Below are positions 1 to 6,829 of a stretch of 9,932 nucleotides of DNA, one piece after another; position 1 is the stretch's first letter, and each line of letters starts with the position of its first letter. Where the stretch lies: assembly GCA_934617135.1 (NCBI GenBank), contig CAKTUC010000050.1:1-9932 (forward strand), read 5' to 3'. The stretch is from an uncultured Collinsella sp. Its GTDB lineage: Bacteria; Actinomycetota; Coriobacteriia; Coriobacteriales; Coriobacteriaceae. The notes under the pieces are model-generated. The model saw nothing but the letters and a program-made list of their open reading frames with translations, ran no database searches and had not been told where the DNA came from. Made by a program: the position numbers and the translations under genes.

Positions 1-107
1 ACCGAGAGGTTGATGTCGTTGAGGACATGCAGATCGCCGTAGTGCTTATCGACATGCTTGAGCTCGATCAGCGGCTGGTTGCCGGTGGAGGAAGTACTCT
101 GCGCCAT
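1..107 (-). CDS. Amino acid ABC transporter ATP-binding protein, N-terminus only (cut by window edge)
   Basis: This is the start of the ATPase subunit of the importer encoded next to it. Reading the minus strand from the ATG at 107 gives about 35 residues: a short Ser/Thr-rich lead, then LIELKHVDKHYGDLHVLNDI. That is the typical first strand of a polar amino acid ABC ATPase (GlnQ/HisP/GluA type), including the aromatic A-loop residue (Tyr in HYG) that stacks on ATP adenine. The Walker A, signature and Walker B motifs lie beyond the left edge, so catalytic competence cannot be judged. An AGGAG sits 9 bases before the ATG and supports this start. The gene lies 36 bases after the second permease, in the same direction, so it is very probably the last known gene of that operon. 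Confidence 0.85.
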   Translation of the reverse strand, partial: MAQSTSSTGNQPLIELKHVDKHYGDLHVLNDINLS

Positions 108-143
108 GATGCTCGGCTCCTAATTCCTAGAAATCGTAAATCG

Positions 144-977
144 TTAGCGGATGATGGTCGCGCCGGTCTTGTGCGAAACGTAGATGGCGGCCTTGTTAAT
201 CGCGACATTGATGAGGATGTAGATGACCGCGATCACCAGGTAGACCGACACGAGTGCGTCGTAGTTGGTGATGAGCACGCGGGCGTTTTGCATCAGGTCG
301 GGGTAGCTCACCACGTAAGCGACGGTGGTGTCCTTGACCACGACCACAAGCTGCGAGATCAACGATGGGATGATAAAGCGAATCGCCTGGGGCAGCACGA
401 TTTTAAAGGTGATTTTGGCCTTGGAGAGGCCGAGCGCCTGAGCCGCCTCGACCTGACCGCGCGGCACGGCATTGACGCCGGCGCGGAAGATTTCGGCCAG
501 CACGCCGGCCGCGGCGAGCGCGACGGGCAGCGTGAGCATCCAAAACGACGGCAGCGCGATCTTGTACTGGGGCAGCACCAAAAAGAAGAAGTAGATAAAC
601 AGCAGGCTCGGCACGCCGCGGAAGAAATCGGTGAGCACGCGGCAGACCAACTGCAGCGGCTTGATGTCGCTCGTGCGGCCGAGCATAAGGGCGAGGCCCA
701 GAACCAGCGCGATGGCGCCGGCGGTGAGTGCAACCTTAACGGTGCCCTCAAAGCCGGCAAGCAAGAATTTCCAGGTGGTGAGGTGCGTAAAGAAGTACCA
801 GTAATGGACCGAGAGCTGGCCGGTCACATAAAAGCGCTGCAGCACAAGGGCAATGAGCGCGGCGACGGCAACGAGCGAGATAGCGGTGCCGATACGAATC
901 TTGGCGCGCATCTTGGGGCCGGGAGCCTCGTAGAGCGCATCGCGCATGGTGAGCGCGGGGGAGGAGTGCTTGCTCAT
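144..977 (-). CDS. Polar amino acid ABC transporter permease (HisM/GluD type), 277 aa
   Basis: This is one of two membrane subunits of the amino acid importer. After a charged cytoplasmic N-terminus of about 28 residues come a first membrane helix (about 31-50), then FRGVPSLL at 119-126, a family hallmark, and the cytoplasmic EAA coupling loop at about 174-198 (GQVEAAQALGLS...LPQA), which contacts the ATPase. Further hydrophobic helices fill 150-168 and 245-262. The length is ordinary for the larger partner of a GluC/GluD pair. Its ATG overlaps the stop of the upstream permease by four bases (ATGA), so the two are translationally coupled and probably form a heterodimer. Glutamate or glutamine as substrate is inferred from the binding protein in the operon; the permease alone does not show it. 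Confidence 0.93.
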   Translation of the reverse strand: MSKHSSPALTMRDALYEAPGPKMRAKIRIGTAISLVAVAALIALVLQRFYVTGQLSVHYWYFFTHLTTWKFLLAGFEGTVKVALTAGAIALVLGLALMLGRTSDIKPLQLVCRVLTDFFRGVPSLLFIYFFFLVLPQYKIALPSFWMLTLPVALAAAGVLAEIFRAGVNAVPRGQVEAAQALGLSKAKITFKIVLPQAIRFIIPSLISQLVVVVKDTTVAYVVSYPDLMQNARVLITNYDALVSVYLVIAVIYILINVAINKAAIYVSHKTGATIIR

Positions 978-1633
978 CGGAGGATCCTCACCTTCTTATC
1001 GATGTAGTTGCCAATGTGGCTCACCACAAAGGCCGTACCCAGGTAGCCGAGAGCCGAGATAAAGAACGCGGCGACGCCACCGAGCGAGCGCGTGTTGATG
1101 TAGCTCACGACGCCGGTGAGCTCCTGCGGTTGAAGCGGCACCTGGCTGCCGAGGGCGGTGGTGAGCATGACGGCGATAAAGAGGTTGGTCATGGGCAGCA
1201 CGCTCGAGCGCAGCGCTTGCGGAATCACGATCTTGGCGAGGATGCGGTTGAAGTTCATGCCGAGTGAGCGGGCAGCCTCGACCTGGCCGACGCCGACGGT
1301 GTTGATGCCGCTCATAAAGTTTTCGGATCCAAAGGCAGAGCCCAGCAGCACCGTGGCGACGATGACACAGGTGCGATAGGGCAGAACGATCTTGAGCGGC
1401 GGCAGCGCGTAGACGACGATAATGAGCAGCGCGATGCCGGGGATGTTACGGAAGACCTGGACATACAGGTCGCCAAAGATGCGCAGCGGCTTGAGCGGCG
1501 ACACGCGCATCACGGTGACGGCAACAGCCAACACCATGGCGATGGCAAACGACTCAAGCGTCATGCCCCAAGTCGCGAGCAGCGCGTCGATATAGTTCTG
1601 GCCATAGAGCGACCAGAGCTCGGAGAGACTCAT
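974..1633 (-). CDS. Polar amino acid ABC transporter permease (HisQ/GluC type), 219 aa
   Basis: This is the other membrane subunit of the importer, of standard length for the short HisMQ-family permease. It has an N-terminal helix at about 22-43, the family motif FRNIPGIALL at 61-70, a second helix at about 68-80, and the EAA loop at about 116-140 (GQVEAARSLGMNFNRILAKI), where the ATPase docks. The start is supported by GGGAGG about seven bases before the ATG. Upstream is the binding-protein gene, separated by 139 bases that contain a hairpin; downstream the second permease overlaps it by four bases. The family imports polar amino acids driven by ATP. The exact substrate is not visible here. 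Confidence 0.93.
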   Translation of the reverse strand: MSLSELWSLYGQNYIDALLATWGMTLESFAIAMVLAVAVTVMRVSPLKPLRIFGDLYVQVFRNIPGIALLIIVVYALPPLKIVLPYRTCVIVATVLLGSAFGSENFMSGINTVGVGQVEAARSLGMNFNRILAKIVIPQALRSSVLPMTNLFIAVMLTTALGSQVPLQPQELTGVVSYINTRSLGGVAAFFISALGYLGTAFVVSHIGNYIDKKVRILR

Positions 1634-1657
1634 GCGGACCTCCCGCCGGTAAGGAAA

Positions 1658-1683
1658 GGGGCTCCCGTATGTACGGAAGCCCC
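1658..1683 (-). terminator. Attenuating hairpin between binding-protein and permease genes
   Basis: The two arms GGGGCTcCCGTA and TACGGaAGCCCC are 12 bases each with one mismatch. On the minus strand the hairpin is followed by TTTCCTT, a weak uridine tract. Partial terminators or stabilising hairpins at this place are common in ABC operons, where the binding protein is needed in excess over the membrane subunits. No promoter is obvious between the hairpin and the permease start, so read-through is presumably needed. Confidence 0.6.
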
Positions 1684-1772
1684 GACAACTCAGTAAGGAA
1701 ACAGTTTAGCGCAATAAAGCGTTCCGTACGTTTCCATATGGTTTCGTAGCGGCTGTTGCCCAGCTTACAAGC

Positions 1773-2768
1773 TTAGGCGCCGACCTCGGGCAGCTCGGGA
1801 ACGTTGGTGTCGCCCGTGCGGTCGCCGATGCAGATCTGCCACAGCTCGGTCCAGGTGCCGTCGTCCTCGATCTTCTTAAGGAAGTCGTTGACAAAGGCGA
1901 CGCCGTCGGAATCGAGCGGCAGGCCGATGCCGTAGGGCTCCTTGCTGCCGAAGGGCTTGCCGGCGATCTTGTATTTGCCGGGCTCGCGCACCAGGGCGCT
2001 CTGCTGCATGTTGTTGTCGATGACGTAGGCGTCAACGCGACCCTGCTGGAGTGCCTGGCGGGCCTCCTCGTCGGTCTTGAACTCCTGCTGGCTGGCCTTG
2101 GGAGCGAACTCCTCCAGGATGGCGGGGCCGTTGGAGCCGGACTGGACGGCGACGTTCTTGTCGGCCAGATCGTCGACGCTCTTGATGTCGTCGTTATCGG
2201 CGAGCACCAGGATGGCCTGCTGCGTGTAGTAGTAGGGACCGGCGAAGGAGACGAGCTTCTTGCGCTCATCGGTGATGGTGTAGGTGGCAAAGACGGCGTC
2301 GACCTGGCCGTTCTGCAGCACGGACTCGCGCGTGTCGGAGGTCACCTGGGTGATCTCGACCTTGTTCTCGCCCAGGATGTAGTTGGACAGGAGCTGTGCG
2401 ATGCCAGCATCGAAGCCGCGGGTCTGGCCATCCTTCTCGTTAAGGAGGGAGAAGAGCGTGGAGGTCTGAACGCCACCGATTTTAAAGACGCCGGCGTTCT
2501 TGACGGCCGTGGCCCAAGTGCTGGCGGCGATGGCGTCATCGTCGGCTTTGGGGCCGTTGTCGACGAGCTTGTCGAATGCCTTGGCGTCGAGGATGGTGGA
2601 AGCCTCGGTGTCGTCGGAGCTCTTGGAAGAGCCGGCGGCGGAGCCCTTGTCGGCCTCGGCACTGGTGTCGGAGCAGCCGGCAAGACCCAAGCCGGCGACG
2701 GTTGCGAAGGTGGCGGCGACAAAGCCGCGGCGGTCGAGAACGACCTGCTGGGAGAGGTTCTTGCTCAT
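1773..2768 (-). CDS. Amino acid ABC transporter substrate-binding lipoprotein (SBP family 3, glutamate type), 331 aa
   Basis: This is the extracellular solute receptor of the importer. The N-terminus has a twin-arginine pair (DRRGFVAA, residues 12-19), a hydrophobic stretch and the lipobox LAGC with lipidated Cys32, so it is a lipoprotein that may use the Tat route. A low-complexity Ser/Asp/Glu/Ala linker (about 33-58) tethers it to the membrane. The remainder is a bilobed SBP_bac_3 domain, with the family-typical GFDAGIAQLL, a VDAVFATYTITDERKK segment followed by FAGPYYYTQQ, and DAYVIDNN near the second hinge. The TITDERKK..FAGPYY pattern resembles GluB-like glutamate receptors, so glutamate, glutamine or a close relative is the likely ligand. 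The start is supported by GAAAGGTG about seven bases upstream. It is the first gene of the operon and has its own promoter. Confidence 0.93.
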   Translation of the reverse strand: MSKNLSQQVVLDRRGFVAATFATVAGLGLAGCSDTSAEADKGSAAGSSKSSDDTEASTILDAKAFDKLVDNGPKADDDAIAASTWATAVKNAGVFKIGGVQTSTLFSLLNEKDGQTRGFDAGIAQLLSNYILGENKVEITQVTSDTRESVLQNGQVDAVFATYTITDERKKLVSFAGPYYYTQQAILVLADNDDIKSVDDLADKNVAVQSGSNGPAILEEFAPKASQQEFKTDEEARQALQQGRVDAYVIDNNMQQSALVREPGKYKIAGKPFGSKEPYGIGLPLDSDGVAFVNDFLKKIEDDGTWTELWQICIGDRTGDTNVPELPEVGA

Positions 2769-2811
2769 GGTAGAACACCTTTCTCAATAAAATCCCTAGC
2801 GGTTGAGTAGA

Positions 2812-2841
2812 GTTATACCCTATCTCGCTCAAAAGGGTCAA
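2812..2841 (-). promoter_or_regulatory. Sigma70-type promoter of the amino acid importer operon
   Basis: On the minus strand TTGACC (2836-2841) and TATAAC (2812-2817) are separated by 18 bases. Each hexamer matches the housekeeping consensus at five of six positions. Transcription would start near 2805, giving a leader of about 35 bases that includes the GAAAGGTG ribosome site. This is the clearest promoter in the window. Confidence 0.75.
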
Positions 2842-2881
2842 CACGAAATAACTCAGAAACATACTTACCTTATGGGTTATT

Positions 2882-2917
2882 CCACCTACCAAAAAGGGAC
2901 AGGCACCTTTGTGGTGG
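2882..2917. repeat. Degenerate REP-like palindrome with GGGACAGGCACC core
   Basis: CCACC (2882-2886) is complementary to GGTGG (2913-2917). Between them lies AAAAAGGGACAGGCACCTTT, a core very similar to the one in the cleaner palindrome at 9764-9798 (AAAGGGACGGCCCCTTTGT). Two copies in different intergenic spacers suggest a dispersed short palindromic repeat. It lies just upstream of the importer promoter but outside its -35 box. Confidence 0.45.
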
Positions 2918-2952
2918 TTTGGGCTGGTACGGCGGCCGGTCTCGTTGTTTTG

Positions 2953-3168
2953 TCTCGATTTGTAACATCTGCAGCCATTTTTGCCGAGTAACTGTTACAG
3001 ATTGAGATTTTCTCTTCAGCGGAATTCGAATGTCTCGATCTGTAACGGTTAGACGAGGATTTGGCCCCTAACTGTTACAGATTGAGATAAACATCAGGGG
3101 CTTAAACGCCTCGTCTCAATCTGTAACGTCTAGATGCAAATTCTGCCTCTAGATGTTACAGATCAAGA
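2953..3168. repeat. Array of six alternating 14-bp inverted units (three 55-bp elements)
   Basis: Units in direct orientation (TCTCRATYTGTAAC) occur at 2953-2966, 3033-3046 and 3114-3127. Inverted units (GTTACAGATYRAGA) occur at 2994-3007, 3074-3087 and 3155-3168. The steps between successive units are 41, 39, 41, 40 and 41 bases. Each direct/inverted pair makes a 55-bp element, and elements recur every 80-81 bases. In the second and third elements complementarity extends to about 20 bases, for example TCTCGATCTGTAACGGTTAG against its partner. The loops also share an ATT..GCC...TA pattern, so whole elements, not just the arms, are related. The array lies between the dxs terminator and the importer promoter. 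Its function is unknown. Confidence 0.9.
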
Positions 3169-3181
3169 TAATTGCGTCGCG

Positions 3182-3221
3182 AAAAACCTCCGCAAGGGCG
3201 TTTCCCTTTGCGGAGGTTTTT
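3182..3221 (-). terminator. Strong Rho-independent terminator of dxs (symmetrical, could act both ways)
   Basis: AAAAACCTCCGCAAGGG (3182-3198) pairs with CCCTTTGCGGAGGTTTTT (3204-3221) with a single bulged base, leaving a five-base loop. On the minus strand the GC-rich stem runs into TTTTT and begins directly after the dxs stop codon. The plus strand also ends in TTTTT, so it can stop transcription from either side. Confidence 0.92.
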
Positions 3222-5003
3222 CTACTCGTTTAGCAGTCTTACGGCTTCGGCGGCCATGTTTTCGACCGTCATACCGTTCTGCGCGAGCAGTTCGTTGGGA
3301 TCATAGCGATCGGGGAAGCCCTTGGCGATGCCAAAGGTGCGGGTGCGCAGCGGCGTGCAAGCCAGATAGCATGCGACGCGCTCGCCCCAGCCGCCGTCCA
3401 AGATGCCGTCCTCGATGGTCACGACAACGCGGTGCTCGGCGGCAAGGCTGTCGAGGAATTCGCGGTCGAGCTCGGTCGCGAAGCGCGGGTTGACGAGCGT
3501 GGCCTCGATACCGTACTCGGCGGCCAAGCGGTTTGCCACGCGCTCGCCCAGCTCAAAGAAATCGCCCAGTGCGAGCACGGCCACATCGCGGCCCTGGCGC
3601 GCCACGTTGTAACGGGCGATGCCGTAGTCGGCATCCTCGGCAGGTGCCAGGTCGGGGCGGCTTACCAGGCCAATGCCCGGCACGCGAATTGCCACGGGAT
3701 GCTCGCGGTGATCGAGCGACCAGCTCAGCATGGACAGATATTCCTCCATGCAGGCCGGCACCAGGTAACGCATGTTGGGAAGAGCACCCAACATGGAGAT
3801 ATCGAAGAACGAAAGATGCGTCTCGGACGTGGTGCCAAAGATCGACGCGCCAAATACCAGGATGGTCGCCGGGGCGTCGTTGAGGCACAGGTCGTGCCAC
3901 AGCTCGTCATAGGCGCGCTGCAAAAACGTGCCGTACACGCCAAAGACCGGCTTGGCGCCCGAGCGGGCGAGTGCGGTGGCAAAGGTGACGGCGTGCTCCT
4001 CGGCAATGCCCACGTCGACAAATTGCTTACCGGCGGCAGCGCGGAGCTCGGGCGTAAAGCCCATGATGTAGGGCGTCGCGGCCGTGATGCCCACGACCTG
4101 CGGATCGCGCTCGATGGCGGCGCTCAGTGCCTCGCCCGTAATATCGGCATAGGTGCGCGGCGCGGGCTCGCTCGGATGACCCGGGCAGAGCTTGCGGCCG
4201 GTCGCCATGTCAAAGGGGCCCACGTGATGCCAGCGTTCGGGATCGCTTTGGGCCGGCTCAAAGCCCTTGCCCTTGGCGGTCGAGATGTGCAGCACGATGG
4301 GGTGGTCGATGTTACGCAGCTCCTGCAGCGTGTCGACCAGGGCCAACACGTCGTTGCCGGCGTCCAGATAGCGGTAGTCGAGCCCCATGGCGCGGAAGAT
4401 ATTGCGCTCGGCCGTTCCGTTGCTGGCGCGCAGCTCGGCAAGATTGCGATACAAGCCGCCGTGGTTCTCGGCGATGGACTGGTCGTTATCGTTGACGATG
4501 ATAATCAGGTTACTGTCGAGCTCGGCGGCATTGTCGAGGCCCTCAAACGCCAGACCGCCCGAAAGCGAGCCGTCGCCAATAACGGTAATGACGTTGTACG
4601 TATCGCCCGCCAGGTCGCGAGCATGCGCCAAGCCACAGCCTAGGCTCACGGACGTAGAAGTGTGGCCCATGGCAAACAGGTCGTGCTCGGACTCGTCGGG
4701 GTTGGCAAAGCCAGAAGCCTCGCCAAAACGATTCGGATCGATATAGGTATACGCGCGCCCGGTCAGCGCCTTGTGGGCGTAGGTCTGGTGCGACACGTCA
4801 AAGACGATCTTGTCGGTGGGGGAGTTGAACACGCGATGGAGCGCGACCGTGAGCTCAACGACGCCCAGGTTGGGGGCAACGTGTCCGCCGACGGCGGCGG
4901 AGCTTTCGAGGATGGCGTGGCGAATCTCGCCGCAGAGCAGCGGAAGCTCAGCGCGATCGAGAGCCTTGACGTCCTCGGGCGTTGTCGTTTGCGTAAGCAG
5001 CAT
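3222..5003 (-). CDS. dxs: 1-deoxy-D-xylulose-5-phosphate synthase family protein (divergent), 593 aa
   Basis: The family condenses pyruvate and glyceraldehyde 3-phosphate to DXP, the entry to MEP isoprenoid, thiamine and pyridoxal synthesis, in the cytosol. All three transketolase-like domains are present. His41 (GGHVAPNLG), GHTSTS at 113-118, the thiamine diphosphate/Mg motif GDGS (143-146) with NDN (171-173), the catalytic Glu335 (AEEHAVTFA), Tyr357 and FLQRAYD (360-366), and His396 (THLSFFD) are all visible. It is somewhat shorter than the roughly 620 residues of E. coli DXS. Where canonical enzymes carry DRAG.VG.DG.TH and YPRG, this one has FGASIFGTTSETH (384-396) and VPGIG (441-445), so acceptor or phosphate contacts may differ. 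A GGAG 12 bases upstream is a rather distant ribosome site. The gene stands alone, with a terminator right after its stop. DXS family membership is sure; the exact substrate less so. Confidence 0.85.
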   Translation of the reverse strand: MLLTQTTTPEDVKALDRAELPLLCGEIRHAILESSAAVGGHVAPNLGVVELTVALHRVFNSPTDKIVFDVSHQTYAHKALTGRAYTYIDPNRFGEASGFANPDESEHDLFAMGHTSTSVSLGCGLAHARDLAGDTYNVITVIGDGSLSGGLAFEGLDNAAELDSNLIIIVNDNDQSIAENHGGLYRNLAELRASNGTAERNIFRAMGLDYRYLDAGNDVLALVDTLQELRNIDHPIVLHISTAKGKGFEPAQSDPERWHHVGPFDMATGRKLCPGHPSEPAPRTYADITGEALSAAIERDPQVVGITAATPYIMGFTPELRAAAGKQFVDVGIAEEHAVTFATALARSGAKPVFGVYGTFLQRAYDELWHDLCLNDAPATILVFGASIFGTTSETHLSFFDISMLGALPNMRYLVPACMEEYLSMLSWSLDHREHPVAIRVPGIGLVSRPDLAPAEDADYGIARYNVARQGRDVAVLALGDFFELGERVANRLAAEYGIEATLVNPRFATELDREFLDSLAAEHRVVVTIEDGILDGGWGERVACYLACTPLRTRTFGIAKGFPDRYDPNELLAQNGMTVENMAAEAVRLLNE

Positions 5004-5130
5004 CGTTGTTGGTTACTCCATGCGAATCGAGCGCCGGCGCTCCCTCGGCCGGCACAATTGCACAAGACAGTCTCGCACATTTTGGCGTTTGATATGTGAC
5101 GGCGGCGCGGTGATTCGCCAACTGGTGGGG

Positions 5131-5142
5131 CAAAACGTTTTG
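5131..5142. promoter_or_regulatory. Perfect 12-bp palindrome in the divergent dxs / HD-gene spacer
   Basis: CAAAACGTTTTG is a perfect palindrome with a central CG, the style of operator used by LacI-family repressors. It lies 128 bases before dxs and 90 bases before the HD gene in the 228-base divergent spacer. No convincing -35/-10 pair was found for either gene here. A 12-bp palindrome is expected a few times per 10 kb by chance, so only its position makes it notable. Confidence 0.25.
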
Positions 5143-5231
5143 TCCGATGCCATACTGGTAGGTTCCATGATGATTTTATCGATTGTGCGCAGGCCGTAGT
5201 TTGTCGCCGTGAGCCGCTGGAAGGAGGTCGC

Positions 5232-5765
5232 ATGTCAGAAACCGCTCGTGCCGAGAGGATCGCGCGTGAAGTCGACCATGCCGCCTGCCAGCTGGCGCTG
5301 ACGGGGCGTTTGGACCTGACGCGTGAGTTTATCCAGCATGGCGACGTGACGGTGTACGCGCATGTGATCTCGGTGGCACGGACAAGCCTGTCCTTTGCCG
5401 AGCGTCTGGACAGTGTCGGCGTTTCGGTCGACCGCGCCTCGCTTCTGCGTGGGGCTCTGCTGCACGATTACTTTCTCTATGACTGGCACGATCCCGACCC
5501 GAGCCATCGCCTGCATGGGTTTCGGCATCCGTTTTTTGCCCTGGCGCGTGCCGAGGAAGATTTTGAGTTGACGCCGCGCGAGCGGAATATCATCGCGCGC
5601 CATATGTTTCCGCTGGTACCGGTGCCGCCGACGTGTCGCGAGGCCTGGATTGTGTGCCTGGCGGATAAGTGGTGCGCGCTGTGCGAGACGGTTGCCGGTC
5701 GTCTGCCGCGCAAAGGTGACGCAAACGATTTGAACGAAGGCTCGAGCGAGAAGAGGAGAGGGTAG
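5232..5765 (+). CDS. HD-domain metal-dependent phosphohydrolase-like protein, 177 aa
   Basis: The fold is an HD-superfamily hydrolase, with metal ligands in the expected order: His44 (YAHVISVA), the His78-Asp79 doublet (GALLHDY), His95/His99 (HGFRHP), His124 (ARHMFP) and Asp145 (LADKW). The extra histidines between HD and the last Asp suggest a two-metal site, as in phosphodiesterase or phosphatase members. No signal peptide or membrane helix is visible, so it should be cytosolic. The natural substrate is unknown. The start is firm: AAGGAGGT lies a few bases before the ATG. The C-terminal about 20 residues are charged and low in complexity. Its stop is only three bases from the next gene's start, so the two are coupled and probably act together at the membrane. 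Confidence 0.85.
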   Translation: MSETARAERIAREVDHAACQLALTGRLDLTREFIQHGDVTVYAHVISVARTSLSFAERLDSVGVSVDRASLLRGALLHDYFLYDWHDPDPSHRLHGFRHPFFALARAEEDFELTPRERNIIARHMFPLVPVPPTCREAWIVCLADKWCALCETVAGRLPRKGDANDLNEGSSEKRRG

Positions 5766-5768
5766 ACG

Positions 5769-6788
5769 GTGGGAACCGCGATCGACATGGCATTTGACGG
5801 CGCGACGCTTGCCGCCTGCCCGCTCTCGGCGTTGGTGCTCTCGTTTGCCTTCTACGGGTTTTGCGGCTGGGCATGGGAGTCGACGGTCTGCGCCATGCTC
5901 AATCACGGACGCTTTGCCAACAGCGGCTTTTTGCTGGGACCGTGCTGCCCCATCTACGGCGCGGGCGGCATCGCCTGTTGGCTGCTGCTGCGCGGGATTC
6001 CGGATGCCTCGAGCCAGTTTGTCGCTGCGGCACTCGTGTGCAGCGTGATCGAATATAGCGTGGGCGTGTTGCTGGAGAAAACGACCGGCGCTCGCTTTTG
6101 GGACTATTCTCACCTGCCGTTTAACCTGCATGGACGCATCTGCCTGTACTGGGCTTGCGCGTTTGGCCTGGGTGCCCTGTGCATTTGTCGCCTGGTGGAG
6201 CCGGCGCTGCTGGGGCTGCTTGGCCATCTGCCGGTGTTGATCGTGCGGCTGGCGGCCTTTGCCATTGCCGTTGCGATGGTCGTGGACGCGATGTGTTCGC
6301 TGGCGAGCTGGCGCCGTCTGTCCGACCAGCTCGAGCGCGTGCGCGCCGACCTTGCCGACCGCATCAACGAATCGCTTGCCGATGCCTCGGATTCCATGCT
6401 TGAGCGCATTCCTGATTCGGCGATTGACTCGGTGGCGCAGACGCATATCCGCAGCCGCGCCGTCAACGCGTGGCTGGCAGAGTTGGGCGACGCCGCGCTC
6501 GATGCCCTGCGTGAGAAGGCTTCGGTGCCGACGTTTATCTCGGATGGTGCTCGCGGTCTGGCGCTTGCCGCTCGCCGCGTTGCCGATGCCGCACCGAGTG
6601 TGCCGCGCCCGTCGCTTACTCGTCGCCGCGCCGGCAAGCGCGCGAGTCGTCCGGTGCCGAGCGTGTCGCTCAGCCGTCGTGACCTGCGCTTTTTCAACGC
6701 CTTCCCACGCCTGCGCATTAACCGCTACGAGGGCGTCATCCGAGCAACCAACCTCCGCGACCGAGCCCGCGACCTGTTCCGCCGCTAG
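5769..6788 (+). CDS. PF06541-type (CmpB-like putative ABC-transporter type IV) membrane protein, 339 aa
   Basis: The N-terminal half is an integral membrane domain with about five helices (near 16-34, 55-75, 83-104, 124-146 and 153-178). It carries the recognisable family motifs: GWAWES (33-38), NSGFLLGPCCPIYG (51-64) and an E..TGARFWDYS..PFN.HGRICL stretch (103-125). These resemble PF06541, named as a putative ABC permease although its transport role is unproven. The cytoplasmic C-terminal half is amphipathic and coiled-coil-like (180-275), then very Arg-rich (about 284-339). The chosen start is GTG at 5769, three bases after the HD gene and preceded by GGAGAGGG; ATG at 5787 is an alternative. 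No ATPase gene is adjacent. The tight pairing with an HD hydrolase suggests a two-protein unit, perhaps in envelope or lipid phosphate metabolism, which is inference only. Confidence 0.82.
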   Translation: MGTAIDMAFDGATLAACPLSALVLSFAFYGFCGWAWESTVCAMLNHGRFANSGFLLGPCCPIYGAGGIACWLLLRGIPDASSQFVAAALVCSVIEYSVGVLLEKTTGARFWDYSHLPFNLHGRICLYWACAFGLGALCICRLVEPALLGLLGHLPVLIVRLAAFAIAVAMVVDAMCSLASWRRLSDQLERVRADLADRINESLADASDSMLERIPDSAIDSVAQTHIRSRAVNAWLAELGDAALDALREKASVPTFISDGARGLALAARRVADAAPSVPRPSLTRRRAGKRASRPVPSVSLSRRDLRFFNAFPRLRINRYEGVIRATNLRDRARDLFRR

Positions 6789-6800
6789 GCGGGGGCGGGC

Positions 6801-6829
6801 CGGGCGCACCCCTTTCGCCCGTGCGTTTC
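6801..6829 (+). terminator. Weak possible terminator after the PF06541 gene
   Basis: CGGGCG (6801-6806) pairs with CGCCCG (6816-6821) across a nine-base loop and is followed by TGCGTTTCCCG. The stem is short and the T-tract broken, so this may only be a stabilising hairpin. No better terminator lies between this gene and amt. Confidence 0.3.

Noticed and set aside
27..1007. Long plus-strand open frame opposite the permease gene
   Set aside because: Its His/Arg/Asp/Gly-rich composition is typical of the antisense of membrane-protein codons in GC-rich DNA. The opposite frame has clear permease motifs.
2847..2881. AATAAC / GTTATT inverted pair upstream of the importer -35 box
   Set aside because: Six-base arms 23 bases apart in AT-rich DNA are expected by chance.
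2803..2991. 62-codon plus-strand frame in the spacer before the importer
   Set aside because: It crosses the importer promoter, the REP-like repeat and part of the array, and has no ribosome site or protein-like conservation signal.
2953..3168. CRISPR array
   Set aside because: Units alternate in orientation, are only 14 bases, diverge from one another, and no cas gene is nearby.
3432..4643. 403-codon plus-strand frame inside dxs
   Set aside because: It is antisense to a strongly conserved enzyme, has no ribosome site and no recognisable domain.
5004..5231. Core promoters for dxs and the HD gene
   Set aside because: No -35/-10 pair near consensus was found in either direction. Apart from the 12-bp palindrome and the two ribosome sites I see nothing firm in this spacer.
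5235..6809. 524-codon minus-strand frame across the HD and PF06541 genes
   Set aside because: It is low-complexity, rich in Arg, Ala, Gln and His, spans two real genes and has no ribosome site.
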